Counted from the first letter of the stretch, positions 8,474 through 16,908 are shown. The stretch: 38,678 bases of DNA from Acidimicrobiia bacterium (GCA_013003395.1 JABDJC010000166.1:1-38678), one strand, 5' to 3'. Numbers and translations: made by a program. The notes: generated from the letters alone by a model not told the origin.

Positions 8474-9174
8474 GATCGGATCACCCGTTCCACCCGATTC
8501 GAACGCAAACCCAGATCAGTCTCGATCCGGCGAGCGGTGGCGATGACGTCGGCGATGATCTTCTGTTCTTCGAGCCGCTCGCTTGGACCGCTCACTGACA
8601 ATGCGGCGACAGGGTCCTCTGACGGTCCGACTATGGCGACGGCCACGGCCGAGGTACCGACCTCGAACTCGTCCCGCTCGTAGGCGACCCGGTGGCCACC
8701 CGGGCCTGCGACATCGGTCAGATCGATGACCGGTGGGTTTGAGAGCACCCGCCCGGGTGCCGTCTTGTCGAGGGGCACTCTGCGTCCAATCCAAGCGACA
8801 TGGTGGACTGGCTCAGGGCTCGAGACATGCGCGACGGTCAACGCCTCGGAGCCTCTGCGTACGAAGAGGCTCACGGTTTCACGCGTGCTGGCGGCGAGTT
8901 GATCCATGTGAGGCATCGCGGCTCGGCGGACGTCGATCTGACCGAGGGCCACACCCGCCATCTCGACGACCGCCATGCCCAACGAATAGCGGCCGGTCTC
9001 GGCGTTGTGCCACACAAGACCGTCGTCCAGAAGCGCCCCGAGAATTCGGGAAACCGTGCTCTTGTGAATGCTCAGTCGCTCGCTGATCTCAGCGACAGAA
9101 AGCGTCGGCTCCGCCTCCGAAAACGACTGAAGAATCGCGACTGCGCGATGAAGAGACTGATGCGAACTGGCCAT
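8470..9174 (-). CDS. IclR family transcriptional regulator
   Basis: A 234-residue repressor/activator. The N-terminal winged helix (about 5-65) reads SLHRAVAILQSFSEAEPTLSVAEISERLSIHKSTVSRILGALLDDG in family register; the C-terminal effector domain (about 80-225) contains the usual AWIGRRVPLDKTAPGRVL and SAVAVAIVGP blocks. The ATG at 9174 follows GAGGTG by a few bases; the frame is open much further upstream, but that part runs through the operator and into the neighbouring gene. A 37-bp inverted repeat lies 10 bases before the start, consistent with autoregulation. It heads a five-gene operon and overlaps the next gene by 4 bases. Confidence 0.93.
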   Translation of the reverse strand: MASSHQSLHRAVAILQSFSEAEPTLSVAEISERLSIHKSTVSRILGALLDDGLVWHNAETGRYSLGMAVVEMAGVALGQIDVRRAAMPHMDQLAASTRETVSLFVRRGSEALTVAHVSSPEPVHHVAWIGRRVPLDKTAPGRVLSNPPVIDLTDVAGPGGHRVAYERDEFEVGTSAVAVAIVGPSEDPVAALSVSGPSERLEEQKIIADVIATARRIETDLGLRSNRVERVIRS

Positions 9175-9183
9175 TCCCACCTC

Positions 9184-9230
9184 GTTGCGCTCTGTGCAAC
9201 ACGTGTGCACGGAGCGCAACACGAATGATA
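9184..9230 (-). promoter_or_regulatory. inverted-repeat operator and -10 element of the iclR operon
   Basis: A 37-base inverted repeat spans 9184-9220. The outer 9 bases, GTTGCGCTC and GAGCGCAAC, pair perfectly; after one G-T step five more pairs follow, so the 15-base arm GTTGCGCTCYGTGCA occurs twice in inverted orientation (9184-9198 and 9206-9220). On the minus strand a TATCAT hexamer (9225-9230) sits 4 bases upstream of the repeat, with a loose TGGTCA 17 bases before it, so transcription would start inside the repeat. There is no T-run after it in the minus direction, which argues against a terminator. Confidence 0.65.
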
Positions 9231-9260
9231 CCCCACCCGTATTGAGATGACCACCCTTTT

Positions 9261-10451
9261 TCAGTCGTACGGATCCTGCTGCGGTGACAGGTGGAGGTCG
9301 CTGCCTGTATACGGATTGGCTCGTGCAACTTCTTCGTTCAGCTCGACACCCAAGCCTGGCGAAGTCGACGGAATGACGCGACCGTCTTGCCATTCGACAG
9401 GTTTGCGCAAGATCTGTGCATGGAAACCGGACCAGTCCAAGATGCCCTCCAGGATCAAGAAGTTCGGTGAGCAGGTGGCTAGCGCGATGTTGGCGGCGCC
9501 GAGCACTGGGCCGCTGTAGAGGTGCGGCGCAATCTGGGCGTAGTAGGTCTCTGCCAACGCCGCGATCTTCTTGCCCTCGAGGATGCCGCCAACTCGACCC
9601 ATGTTGAGTTGCAGAATCGAAGCGGCCTGATGCTCCAGCACACGCGCAAACTCGTACTTGGTCGTCAGACGTTCGCCCGTGGCGATGGGAATCGTCGTCT
9701 GAGCCGCCACCCGACTCATTTCTCGAGGATTCTCTGGTGGCGTTGGCTCCTCGAACCACAGCGGGTCGTACGCCTCGAGGCGTCTCGCGAGCCGAATCGC
9801 TCCCGAGGTCGTGAACTGGCCATGCGTCCCAAACAACAGATCGGCGTCGGTGCCCACGGCTTCCCTCACGGCTCGAACCATCGCCTCCGATCGTTCGAGG
9901 TCGAGCAGGGAAGGCTGATGCGGGTCGAATGCCGTGTACGGGCCCGCCGGGTCGAACTTCACCGCGGTGAAACCCTTCGCCACATATTCAGCGGCACGTT
10001 CGGCAGCCAGCTGAGGATCGGTGTAGACCGCGTCGCCGCCATCCTGAGGTTCGGGATAAATGTACGTATACGAGCGCAACGTCTCGTGAACTCGTCCTCC
10101 GAGCAACTCGTAGACCGGTTTGTCGACCGACTTGCCGACGATGTCCCAACAAGCCATCTCCAGTGCACTGAACACGCCCATCAGCGTCACGTCCGGGCGT
10201 GACGAATACCCGCTGCTGTAGACACGCCGCCACATCGTTTCGATGGCTGTTGGAGAATTTCCGATCACGAAGCGCTCTGCGACGTCTTCGATCAGCTTCG
10301 CGACGAGATGAGGGTCAAACGTCGCGACGTACGCTTCACCGAGGCCGTCGATGCCGTCATCGGTGCTCAGCTTCACGAACAGGAAGTAGCGGCCCCCGTA
10401 CGACGGCGGTGGGTTGCCGACGACAAACGTTTCACAACTCGCAACCTTCAT
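9261..10451 (-). CDS. mandelate racemase/muconate lactonizing enzyme family, sugar-acid dehydratase-like
   Basis: A 396-residue enolase-superfamily enzyme, most like D-galactonate-type acid-sugar dehydratases: N-terminal capping domain (1-125), then a barrel with VKFDP (164-168), GTHGQ (208-212), WFEEP (232-236), TGERL (258-262) and APHLYSGP (308-315). Aligned to GalD the metal ligands would fall at 208, 234 and 260, with exact 26-residue spacing; E234 and E260 are present but 208 is Gly, where Asp is expected. H210 and H310 match the catalytic His positions. The start at 10451 follows GGAGG by 10 bases; an in-frame ATG lies at 10481. Substrate is unknown. The IclR regulator just downstream suggests control by a sugar-acid-like ligand. 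Confidence 0.85.
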   Translation of the reverse strand: MKVASCETFVVGNPPPSYGGRYFLFVKLSTDDGIDGLGEAYVATFDPHLVAKLIEDVAERFVIGNSPTAIETMWRRVYSSGYSSRPDVTLMGVFSALEMACWDIVGKSVDKPVYELLGGRVHETLRSYTYIYPEPQDGGDAVYTDPQLAAERAAEYVAKGFTAVKFDPAGPYTAFDPHQPSLLDLERSEAMVRAVREAVGTDADLLFGTHGQFTTSGAIRLARRLEAYDPLWFEEPTPPENPREMSRVAAQTTIPIATGERLTTKYEFARVLEHQAASILQLNMGRVGGILEGKKIAALAETYYAQIAPHLYSGPVLGAANIALATCSPNFLILEGILDWSGFHAQILRKPVEWQDGRVIPSTSPGLGVELNEEVARANPYTGSDLHLSPQQDPYD

Positions 10452-10538
10452 GCGGCGGATGCCTCCGACCTGGTCACACATTGAGCGAAGTCCACTGGAG
10501 CGCCTCCTGTCGTCGTGCAGCAGATGGTAGAGAGCCGA

Positions 10539-12302
10539 CTACCGGGTTGCGGTTCCCGCCGCCCAGTCTGCGTAAAGCCGCTGGTAGTGACCGTTGTTCG
10601 CCAGAAGGTCTTGATGGGTGCCGCGCTCGACGAGTCGACCTTCGTCGAACACCAGCACCTCGTCGGCAGATTCTGCGGTGGCAAGACGATGAGCGATCGT
10701 CACCGTCGTTCTCCCCGCAGTCAGGCGCTCCATCGCGTGGCGCAGCGCGACGTCGAGGGCGGGGTCGACGGCCGACGTCGCTTCATCCAACACGAGAAGG
10801 TCGGGCGCTGCGATCCAAGCCCTCACCAATGCAATGAGTTGCCGCTCCCCGGCCGACATGCTCGAGCCGCGCTCTCCCACCGACGTTGCGAGTCCAGAAA
10901 CGAGTCCATCGAGCCAACCGTCGAGGCCGAGTTCGATGAAGGCCGTGCGAAGATCTCGGTCCGTGGCGTTCGGCATGCCGTAGCGGACGTTCTCGGCCAC
11001 GGTCCCCGTCACGAGGAAACCCTCCTGCGGGACGAAGGTGACACGACGTCGCAGATCGACGAGAGCGACGTCCCGCAGGTCGACGCCACCGATCCGGACC
11101 GTACCTTCGATGGGATCGAGAAGACGAACGAGCAGTTTCGAGAATGTCGTCTTGCCGGAACCCGTCTCCCCGACGACGGCGACGCGACGACCGCTGTCTA
11201 TTGCGGCGTTCACGTGCGACAACACCTCGGGGCCGGTTGGGTATCGATACGAGACTCCCTCGAATTCGATGCTCAGGTTTCCGCCAGGCAGTGCCACAGG
11301 CTGAAGCGGCTCGGCGATCTCAACCGGGGCGTCGAGCGCCTCGATGATGCGCCGGAGGCCAGAAGCCGCGCTCTGCGCGAAGTCGAGGATCTCGACCATC
11401 ATCTGAACCGGCGAAATGAGCAGATTGACGAGGAACAGGAAGGCGAGAAGTACACCTGCGGTCACTCCCCCGCCGACACCAAGCAACAGTCCACCGACCA
11501 CCACACCGGCGGTCAGTGCTGCAGCGAAGATCTCAGATGTCGCGAACAACACGTTGCCAAAGTGTCCGGCCTTGAACTCTGCTCGAAACCTCGCCTCGAG
11601 CGCTTCGTCGACGCGCCGTTGGGTGACTGCCTCGGCGGCATACGCCCTGACCGACGGCAGTCCCGAGATCGCCTCCCCCATCACGGTCAGGCTCGAGGCG
11701 ACGGTTGCGCGCACCTTGTCGTAGCGCCTTCGCAGAATCCGTTGAAACCACAACAGGCTCGCGGCGTATACCGATGCGCCAAGCAGCACCAAGAGGGCGA
11801 GGCGCCAGTCGTATGCGAACATCACTACCAGTGTTGCGCTGACCTGGGTTCCGTTCACGAGGAACATCACGCCGCCCCACTCCATGAACTCTTGCAGTGT
11901 CCACATATCGGAGGTGACCCGCGAAACCAGCGAACCCCGGCCTTCGGTCTGGACATGCAGCACCGAGCGCCTCAACAAATGATCGAAGACGCTGACTCGC
12001 AGGTCTGAGAGCCCGGTCGTCGCCTGCTTGACCAAACGCACCAGCCCGGCCCGCGTCAACAGACCACCAACGACCACCGCAAGCAGACCGATACCGGCGA
12101 TCGTCAGGATCGCCGCCATGTCAACTCGACCAGGACCTTCGAGATAGCGGTCGATGCTGAGTTGGACCAGTACGGGAATCAGGAGCTGTACGACGGTGCC
12201 ACCCATGTTGAAGACCACCGGCAGCCAGAGCTTGTCCCCCAGCACTGGCGCTTCCCGGAATGCGCGACGAATCGCGGCGACGGTCGATAGAGAGTCAGCC
12301 AT
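10539..12302 (-). CDS. ABC exporter half-transporter, canonical Walker B half
   Basis: A 587-residue ABC exporter subunit: a six-helix membrane domain (about 20-320) and an ATPase domain (about 345-580). Walker A is GETGSGKTT (Lys near 384), Walker B is LLVLDEATSAVD with the catalytic Glu, the Q-loop is VPQEGF and the switch is IAHRLAT with its His. The signature motif is degenerate: MSAGERQ instead of LSGGQ. ATG 12302 follows GAGGAG and overlaps the end of the partner gene by 8 bases. The motif pattern complements the partner, so the two should form an asymmetric heterodimer. The substrate (drug, lipid or other) cannot be read from sequence. Confidence 0.93.
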   Translation of the reverse strand: MADSLSTVAAIRRAFREAPVLGDKLWLPVVFNMGGTVVQLLIPVLVQLSIDRYLEGPGRVDMAAILTIAGIGLLAVVVGGLLTRAGLVRLVKQATTGLSDLRVSVFDHLLRRSVLHVQTEGRGSLVSRVTSDMWTLQEFMEWGGVMFLVNGTQVSATLVVMFAYDWRLALLVLLGASVYAASLLWFQRILRRRYDKVRATVASSLTVMGEAISGLPSVRAYAAEAVTQRRVDEALEARFRAEFKAGHFGNVLFATSEIFAAALTAGVVVGGLLLGVGGGVTAGVLLAFLFLVNLLISPVQMMVEILDFAQSAASGLRRIIEALDAPVEIAEPLQPVALPGGNLSIEFEGVSYRYPTGPEVLSHVNAAIDSGRRVAVVGETGSGKTTFSKLLVRLLDPIEGTVRIGGVDLRDVALVDLRRRVTFVPQEGFLVTGTVAENVRYGMPNATDRDLRTAFIELGLDGWLDGLVSGLATSVGERGSSMSAGERQLIALVRAWIAAPDLLVLDEATSAVDPALDVALRHAMERLTAGRTTVTIAHRLATAESADEVLVFDEGRLVERGTHQDLLANNGHYQRLYADWAAGTATR

Positions 12303-14091
12303 CGTCCCGACTCCTCAAGGCGGCGTCTCGTTCGTAGGCCTGCACCAGATCCGCGTACGTGGGCTGCCTCGCCATCAGCTCGGCATGGGTACCTTGATCG
12401 ACTACCCGCCCCGCCGACACGAAAACCACTTCGTCAGCCAACCGGATAGATGACGGCCGATAGGCAACGATCACCACCGTGCTCGGCATCGACGCTTCTC
12501 GCAGTCGCTCGAGAATCGCCCGCTCCACCGACGGATCGACCGCGGAGGTGGCGTCATCGAGAATCAACAGGCGGGGTTTGCGCACGAGAGCTCGGGCGAG
12601 CGCGAGGCGCTGCCGTTGTCCGCCTGACAGGCTGGCCCCTCGCTCGCCGATCGGCGTGTCGAGTCCTCTGGGGAGGTCGGTCACGAACTCTGAAGCGCCG
12701 GCGAGAGCCGTTGCAGCGTCGATTTCACTCTCGCCGACATCCAAGCCGAGGGAGATGTTGCCTCGCACGGTGTCGTCGAACAGAAACGCCTCCTGGGCGA
12801 CGAAGGCCACCTCCTTCGGTAGCTCGAATCGGGCGAAGTCTCTGAGATCGCGGCCATCGATGCGGATGGATCCTGACTTGGGGTCCCACAGGCGGGCGAG
12901 AAGCAGTGCCAGAGTGGTTTTGCCGGATCCGGTCCGACCGACGATCGCAACCGTTCGGCCGGCCGGGATGTCGATGTCCAGCCCGTCGAGCACTTGGACA
13001 CCTTCCTCATATGAGAACCCGACGGTCGACGACTCCACCGGAGCCGGTGTCCCGCTCTCGTCTGCCACAACGGCGCCGTGTTTCACCACCTCGTCAGCAG
13101 TCATCACCGCGGCGACGCGGTTCCAGGCTGGAATTGCGACGGCGAGGTCGAACAACACGAATGCAATGAGCTGAATCGGAAAGGTCAGCAGCGAAAGGAG
13201 ATACAGCGCCGTCACGACGTCGCCGGCGGAGATCGCACCCGCATCCACGCGAGCGGCACCGACCGCCAGAGTGATGAGGCTGATGGCAGGGATCAACGAG
13301 ACGATGATCGTCCGATACGTCTCCCACCGCACTCCCACGTACACGAGACGTTCGCGAAGTTCGTCCGACTCGGTCTTCATCCGCTGCGTTGCCATGGGTT
13401 CTCGACCAAGCGCCTTCAGAGTGAGAGCGCCGTCGAACATCTCGTGGGCCAGGCCACTGACCACGCCGTGCTGCACCTGGATTCGCTCCCAAAAGGGATA
13501 GAGGACGGTGGCGGAACGCACCTCGATCGCTACAACCAACGTCATGCCAACCAGGGCAACCAATCCCAACCACGGATCCAGGAGCGCAAGCAGAACGACG
13601 GTCCCGACAACCAGCAGTGACACGCCAGTTGCATACGGCAGCGGCGCCAACACAGAGGTGCCTTGTTCAGCGTCCGTATCAGCCACCGACAGAAGATTTC
13701 CGATCGACTGACGGTCGAACCAGGCCAGCTCCAGATCCATCTGCGTGCCGATGAGCTGACTCCGTAGGTCCTGTCGAGTACGCAACTGAAGCCAACCCGC
13801 GGAGGTACGGCGCATCACGATTGCCGCGGCTTTCCACGCTGCGACGGCCGCGATCGCCGCAACCACCCCCGTGAGACGTCCGTGCGTCGGCTCTCCGTCT
13901 TGAAGCACCGGCAAGATCGCGGTGTCGGTGATCCAGCCAATGACCGCCGACGAGGCGATGATCGAGCCTGCAAACAGTGCTGCGCCCGTTACCGCCGAGG
14001 CGAACGACCATGGTCGTGCACGGATGAACCGACCGACGATGCGCAGACCCTGAGAAAGGACCATTCGAGCTGATTGCTTTTTGACTGACAC
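12295..14091 (-). CDS. ABC exporter half-transporter, degenerate-site half
   Basis: A 598-residue ABC exporter subunit with an N-terminal six-helix domain and a C-terminal ATPase. Walker A GRTGSGKTT and signature LSGGQRQ are canonical, but Walker B reads LLILDDATSAVD (Asp for the catalytic Glu) and the switch reads VAYRPSS (Tyr for His). This half therefore supplies a non-hydrolytic site and the good signature for the partner's active site, as in known heterodimeric exporters such as TM287/288 and BmrCD. I chose the GTG at 14091; the ATG at 14064 is possible and neither has a strong ribosome site. It is first in the two-gene unit and divergent from the patatin gene. Confidence 0.9.
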   Translation of the reverse strand: MSVKKQSARMVLSQGLRIVGRFIRARPWSFASAVTGAALFAGSIIASSAVIGWITDTAILPVLQDGEPTHGRLTGVVAAIAAVAAWKAAAIVMRRTSAGWLQLRTRQDLRSQLIGTQMDLELAWFDRQSIGNLLSVADTDAEQGTSVLAPLPYATGVSLLVVGTVVLLALLDPWLGLVALVGMTLVVAIEVRSATVLYPFWERIQVQHGVVSGLAHEMFDGALTLKALGREPMATQRMKTESDELRERLVYVGVRWETYRTIIVSLIPAISLITLAVGAARVDAGAISAGDVVTALYLLSLLTFPIQLIAFVLFDLAVAIPAWNRVAAVMTADEVVKHGAVVADESGTPAPVESSTVGFSYEEGVQVLDGLDIDIPAGRTVAIVGRTGSGKTTLALLLARLWDPKSGSIRIDGRDLRDFARFELPKEVAFVAQEAFLFDDTVRGNISLGLDVGESEIDAATALAGASEFVTDLPRGLDTPIGERGASLSGGQRQRLALARALVRKPRLLILDDATSAVDPSVERAILERLREASMPSTVVIVAYRPSSIRLADEVVFVSAGRVVDQGTHAELMARQPTYADLVQAYERDAALRSRDDG

Positions 14092-14177
14092 CCGGTCCAG
14101 CCTACGGTCCTGTTGGAGATGCGAAGCACTCCCATCGACGCGGCCAGTAGGCTCGCTCCGTGGAGGATTCAGGGGCA

Positions 14178-14216
14178 ATGGAAATCGGTGTGAGCTGCGG
14201 ATCGACGATCCGATGA
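14178..14216 (+). other. candidate 12-codon leader ORF before the patatin gene
   Basis: An ATG at 14178 is preceded by GGAGG (14162-14166) and AGGGG (14171-14175), both better than anything before the patatin ATG at 14213. It encodes MEIGVSCGSTIR and ends with TGA at 14214-14216, overlapping the patatin ATG as ATGA. This looks like a leader that feeds ribosomes into the main gene. It could also be chance; the frame is short. Confidence 0.4.
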
Positions 14217-16027
14217 CCATCACAGGTCCAGGTCACGACGCACTGATCCATCTCCAGGCGAGTGAAATCTTCGGCACCCTCTCCCCTGCTGCGCTCTCCG
14301 CACTCGCAGAATCCATGGAACCGGTCTTTCTCCCGGCGGGAGCGACGCTCATGGTGGAAGGCGACACCGCAACTGACGCGTTCATCGTGTCGGCCGGCCG
14401 ACTTGCGGTGTTCGTCAAACGTGCTGACGGTTCGGACGGGCTGGTCGCCGAGATCCGCACTGGCAGCATCGTCGGCGAGATGTCACTCATCAGTGGCGAG
14501 CCCCGATCAGCGACGGTGCGAGCATTGCGCGACAGCCATCTCTACAAACTCTCTCATGAGGCGTTCCACGCCCAGGTGGTCGCCGATCCTCCGGTTCTGC
14601 TCGCATTCACCCGCACGCTGGCGAAGCGACTGAATCGGTCGATACACGGGCATTCACCCCGCTCGGACCTGAGTGTCATCACCGTCGTACCTGCAGGCGA
14701 GCCCGCCACGGGACATCGATCGTTCGCCGACGATCTCGCGAGACAATTCGGCAGCTCTGCGATCGTGGTCGACTCTCAGACCGTCCGCGACCACCTGGCT
14801 GAGGGACTTGACCGGTCCGCGTTGACCGCCTTCCTCCATGCGGTCGAACGAGAACACGATCTCATGGTCCTCGTGGCAGATGAAGGCACCACAGAATGGA
14901 CACGCCGTTGCCTCCGTCACGCCGACCTCAACGTGCTCGTCGGCAACGCGACAGGTTTGATGCAGCTCGGCTCCGTCGAGTCAGACCTTGCGACAGCTGA
15001 TTCGGGGACTCCCGTGGAGTTGGTCATCCTGCATGATGAATGGCCGAACACGGGAACCGCCGAGATGCTCGGCCTCCGCGCCGTGCGGCGACACCATCAC
15101 ATCAAACCCGGATCCAGTGCTGACATCGATCGTTTCATACGGATCGTGTCCGGACGATCCGTCGGCCTGGTTCTGAGTGGCGGAGGCGCACGAGGTTTTG
15201 CTCACCTGGGAGTGATGCGCGCGCTGCTCGAGGCCGAGATCCCGATCGATCACATAGGCGGCGCCAGCATCGGGTCATCGGTGGCGGCTGCGTATGCGTT
15301 CGGTTGGGACTGGGAGCTCATGTACGAGTGGATCCGATACGTCACAGTCGACCGAGGGACTCTCGTCGATTTCTCATTCCCTGCAATCTCGTTGGCTCGC
15401 GGGGACAAGCTGACTTCTGGCATGCGCCAAGGGTATGGCGAGACGCAGATCGAGGACGCTTGGTATGAATTCTTCTGCGTTTCGACTGATCTCACCATCG
15501 GCGGGTTGCGAGTGCACAAAACGGGTCCGTTGTGGAGAGCCGTTCGGGCAAGCGTCGCCATTCCAGGAATCTTCCCGCCGGTGAGGGACGACGACGGTCA
15601 TGTTTTGGTCGACGGCGGCGTTCTCTCGAACTTGCCGACCGCCGTGATGGCAGATGAGTTCTCACCGGGAACGATGATCGCCGTCGACCTCCAGGGCACC
15701 TTCAGGCTGCCATCAGCCGACTTGAGTTCTGACGGCGTCGCGTCGGGCTGGCAAGTCGCTGGTAGACGCCTGGCGCCGTGGACCAACCCGTTGGAGACGC
15801 CACGAATCCTCGACATCCTCTCGAGATGCAGCTCGGTCTCTCTCGAAGACGCAACCGCCGTAGCCGACCTCGTGTTCCGGCCGCCCCTCGACGATTTCGG
15901 TTTGCTCGAATTCACGGCGCATCAAGCCATCAGCGACGCTGGATATCGCCACGCCGCGGAAGCACTCGAGCAGTGGGACGGTGTCACCAGCCTCCAGGCT
16001 CGCAACGCCAGACGGGCCGGCTTGTGA
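14213..16027 (+). CDS. cyclic-nucleotide-domain patatin-like phospholipase (NTE type)
   Basis: A 604-residue protein joining an N-terminal cNMP-binding domain (about 10-130; FLPAGATLMVEGDTATDAF, GEMSLISGEPRSATVRAL) to a C-terminal patatin lipase. The lipase has the oxyanion loop SGGGARGFAHLG (near 320), nucleophile motif GASIGS (near 350) and catalytic DGG (near 465), all intact. Together this is the neuropathy-target-esterase layout found in bacteria, a serine esterase acting on lysophospholipids or phospholipids. The middle region (about 150-300) is a spacer domain. The start at 14213 lacks a clear ribosome site but overlaps the stop of a short well-placed ORF. No signal peptide is visible. 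Confidence 0.9.
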   Translation: MTITGPGHDALIHLQASEIFGTLSPAALSALAESMEPVFLPAGATLMVEGDTATDAFIVSAGRLAVFVKRADGSDGLVAEIRTGSIVGEMSLISGEPRSATVRALRDSHLYKLSHEAFHAQVVADPPVLLAFTRTLAKRLNRSIHGHSPRSDLSVITVVPAGEPATGHRSFADDLARQFGSSAIVVDSQTVRDHLAEGLDRSALTAFLHAVEREHDLMVLVADEGTTEWTRRCLRHADLNVLVGNATGLMQLGSVESDLATADSGTPVELVILHDEWPNTGTAEMLGLRAVRRHHHIKPGSSADIDRFIRIVSGRSVGLVLSGGGARGFAHLGVMRALLEAEIPIDHIGGASIGSSVAAAYAFGWDWELMYEWIRYVTVDRGTLVDFSFPAISLARGDKLTSGMRQGYGETQIEDAWYEFFCVSTDLTIGGLRVHKTGPLWRAVRASVAIPGIFPPVRDDDGHVLVDGGVLSNLPTAVMADEFSPGTMIAVDLQGTFRLPSADLSSDGVASGWQVAGRRLAPWTNPLETPRILDILSRCSSVSLEDATAVADLVFRPPLDDFGLLEFTAHQAISDAGYRHAAEALEQWDGVTSLQARNARRAGL

Positions 16028-16038
16028 CGTGAACGAAA

Positions 16039-16066
16039 GAGAGGCCCCGGCAACCCGGGACCTCTC
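16039..16066. terminator. hairpin between convergent genes, first of two
   Basis: A stem of 12 positions with one mismatch (16039-16050 with 16055-16066, arms GAGAGGCCCCGG and CCGGGACCTCTC) closes a CAAC loop. It lies just after the patatin stop, between convergent genes, and is best read as a terminator for one or both strands. Confidence 0.6.
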
Positions 16067-16078
16067 GATCATCGAAGC

Positions 16079-16098
16079 CGGCCGATCGCAATCGGCCG
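16079..16098. terminator. hairpin between convergent genes, second of two
   Basis: A perfect 8-bp stem, CGGCCGAT and ATCGGCCG, closes a CGCA loop. It lies 12 bases before the stop of the minus-strand channel gene, the position expected for that gene's terminator; plus-strand bases after it read GTCTGGTTTG. Confidence 0.55.
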
Positions 16099-16110
16099 TC
16101 TGGTTTGTGG

Positions 16111-16764
16111 TCAGTTCATCTGCTTGGGCGTGCCGTACTTGGCCCACCACTGCTTGCCCGCATCGATTCCGCCGACTCCAAACGCGATGGCCAGAGCAAC
16201 GCCGGCCGCCGCCGTCACGATCTTGACCAGGTCTTCGGCGAACGTGATGTCCAACAAGTCGAGTGCTGCGAGAACACCAAACAGGATGATGACTACCTTC
16301 ACCGCTGACGGAAGCCATCCGACACCCTTCGAATCCGCAAAGGGACGTATCAGGTCAGACACGAACGAGGCAACGGCTGCGGCGATGATCACCAGTGCAA
16401 CTGCCACGAAGATCAACGGCAGCACCGCGATCAAGCGCTCCAGCAGCTCGACGATCGGCTCGATCTGCAAGATGCGAGCGACGATCAGCCACAATGCGAT
16501 CATCAAGAAGGCGTATACCAGCGTCGCTACCAACTTCGCCGGCGACTTACCCGACGGCTCCATCGCTGCCGAGATGCCCGCGCTTTGGAACACTGACTGG
16601 ACCGCAGGGACCTCGAGAAGCCTCTCGACCCACTTGCGGATCATCCGCAGTATCCAGCGACCAACCACTAGTACCAAAAGTGCGACCAGAATTCTCGGTA
16701 TCCAGTCGGCAAGTGTGCTGCCGATCGACTCGAGGCCGTCAGTCAGTTCGTCTACAAAACTCAT
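16111..16764 (-). CDS. mechanosensitive-channel-type membrane protein (TM-helix repeat, CmpX-like)
   Basis: A 217-residue membrane protein with four or five helices. It repeats the conserved TM-helix motif seen in CmpX/MscS-related proteins: IPRILVALLVLVVGRWILRMIRKWVERLL at the N-terminus and LPSAVKVVIILFGVLAALDLLDI near 170-190, followed by the pore-like AAAGVALAIAFGVGGIDAGKQWW. It lacks the soluble MscS beta domain, so it is a short membrane-only relative. The ATG at 16764 follows GGGAGAAGAG. It is probably a monocistronic gene with its own terminator hairpin. Confidence 0.82.
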   Translation of the reverse strand: MSFVDELTDGLESIGSTLADWIPRILVALLVLVVGRWILRMIRKWVERLLEVPAVQSVFQSAGISAAMEPSGKSPAKLVATLVYAFLMIALWLIVARILQIEPIVELLERLIAVLPLIFVAVALVIIAAAVASFVSDLIRPFADSKGVGWLPSAVKVVIILFGVLAALDLLDITFAEDLVKIVTAAAGVALAIAFGVGGIDAGKQWWAKYGTPKQMN

Positions 16765-16908
16765 CTCTTCTCCCTATCTGGTGTGCGAACCGCGCGCGGC
16801 AGCTCCTTCTCGTCACCCCTATTACCCCAACGCGACGATAACCAAACAGATTGCGACATGTAGCAACGCGCGTAGCGGCATACTCCTCTACCGGAAATGT
16901 GAGGGCAG

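Noticed and set aside
9184-9220. The inverted repeat as a terminator for the enolase-superfamily gene
   Set aside because: No T-run follows it in the minus direction, and it abuts the likely -10 and the start of iclR, which fits an operator better.
10515-12008. Plus-strand frame opposite the ABC transporter
   Set aside because: Antisense to a protein with all ABC motifs; the translation resembles nothing and is rich in Arg, His and Gln.
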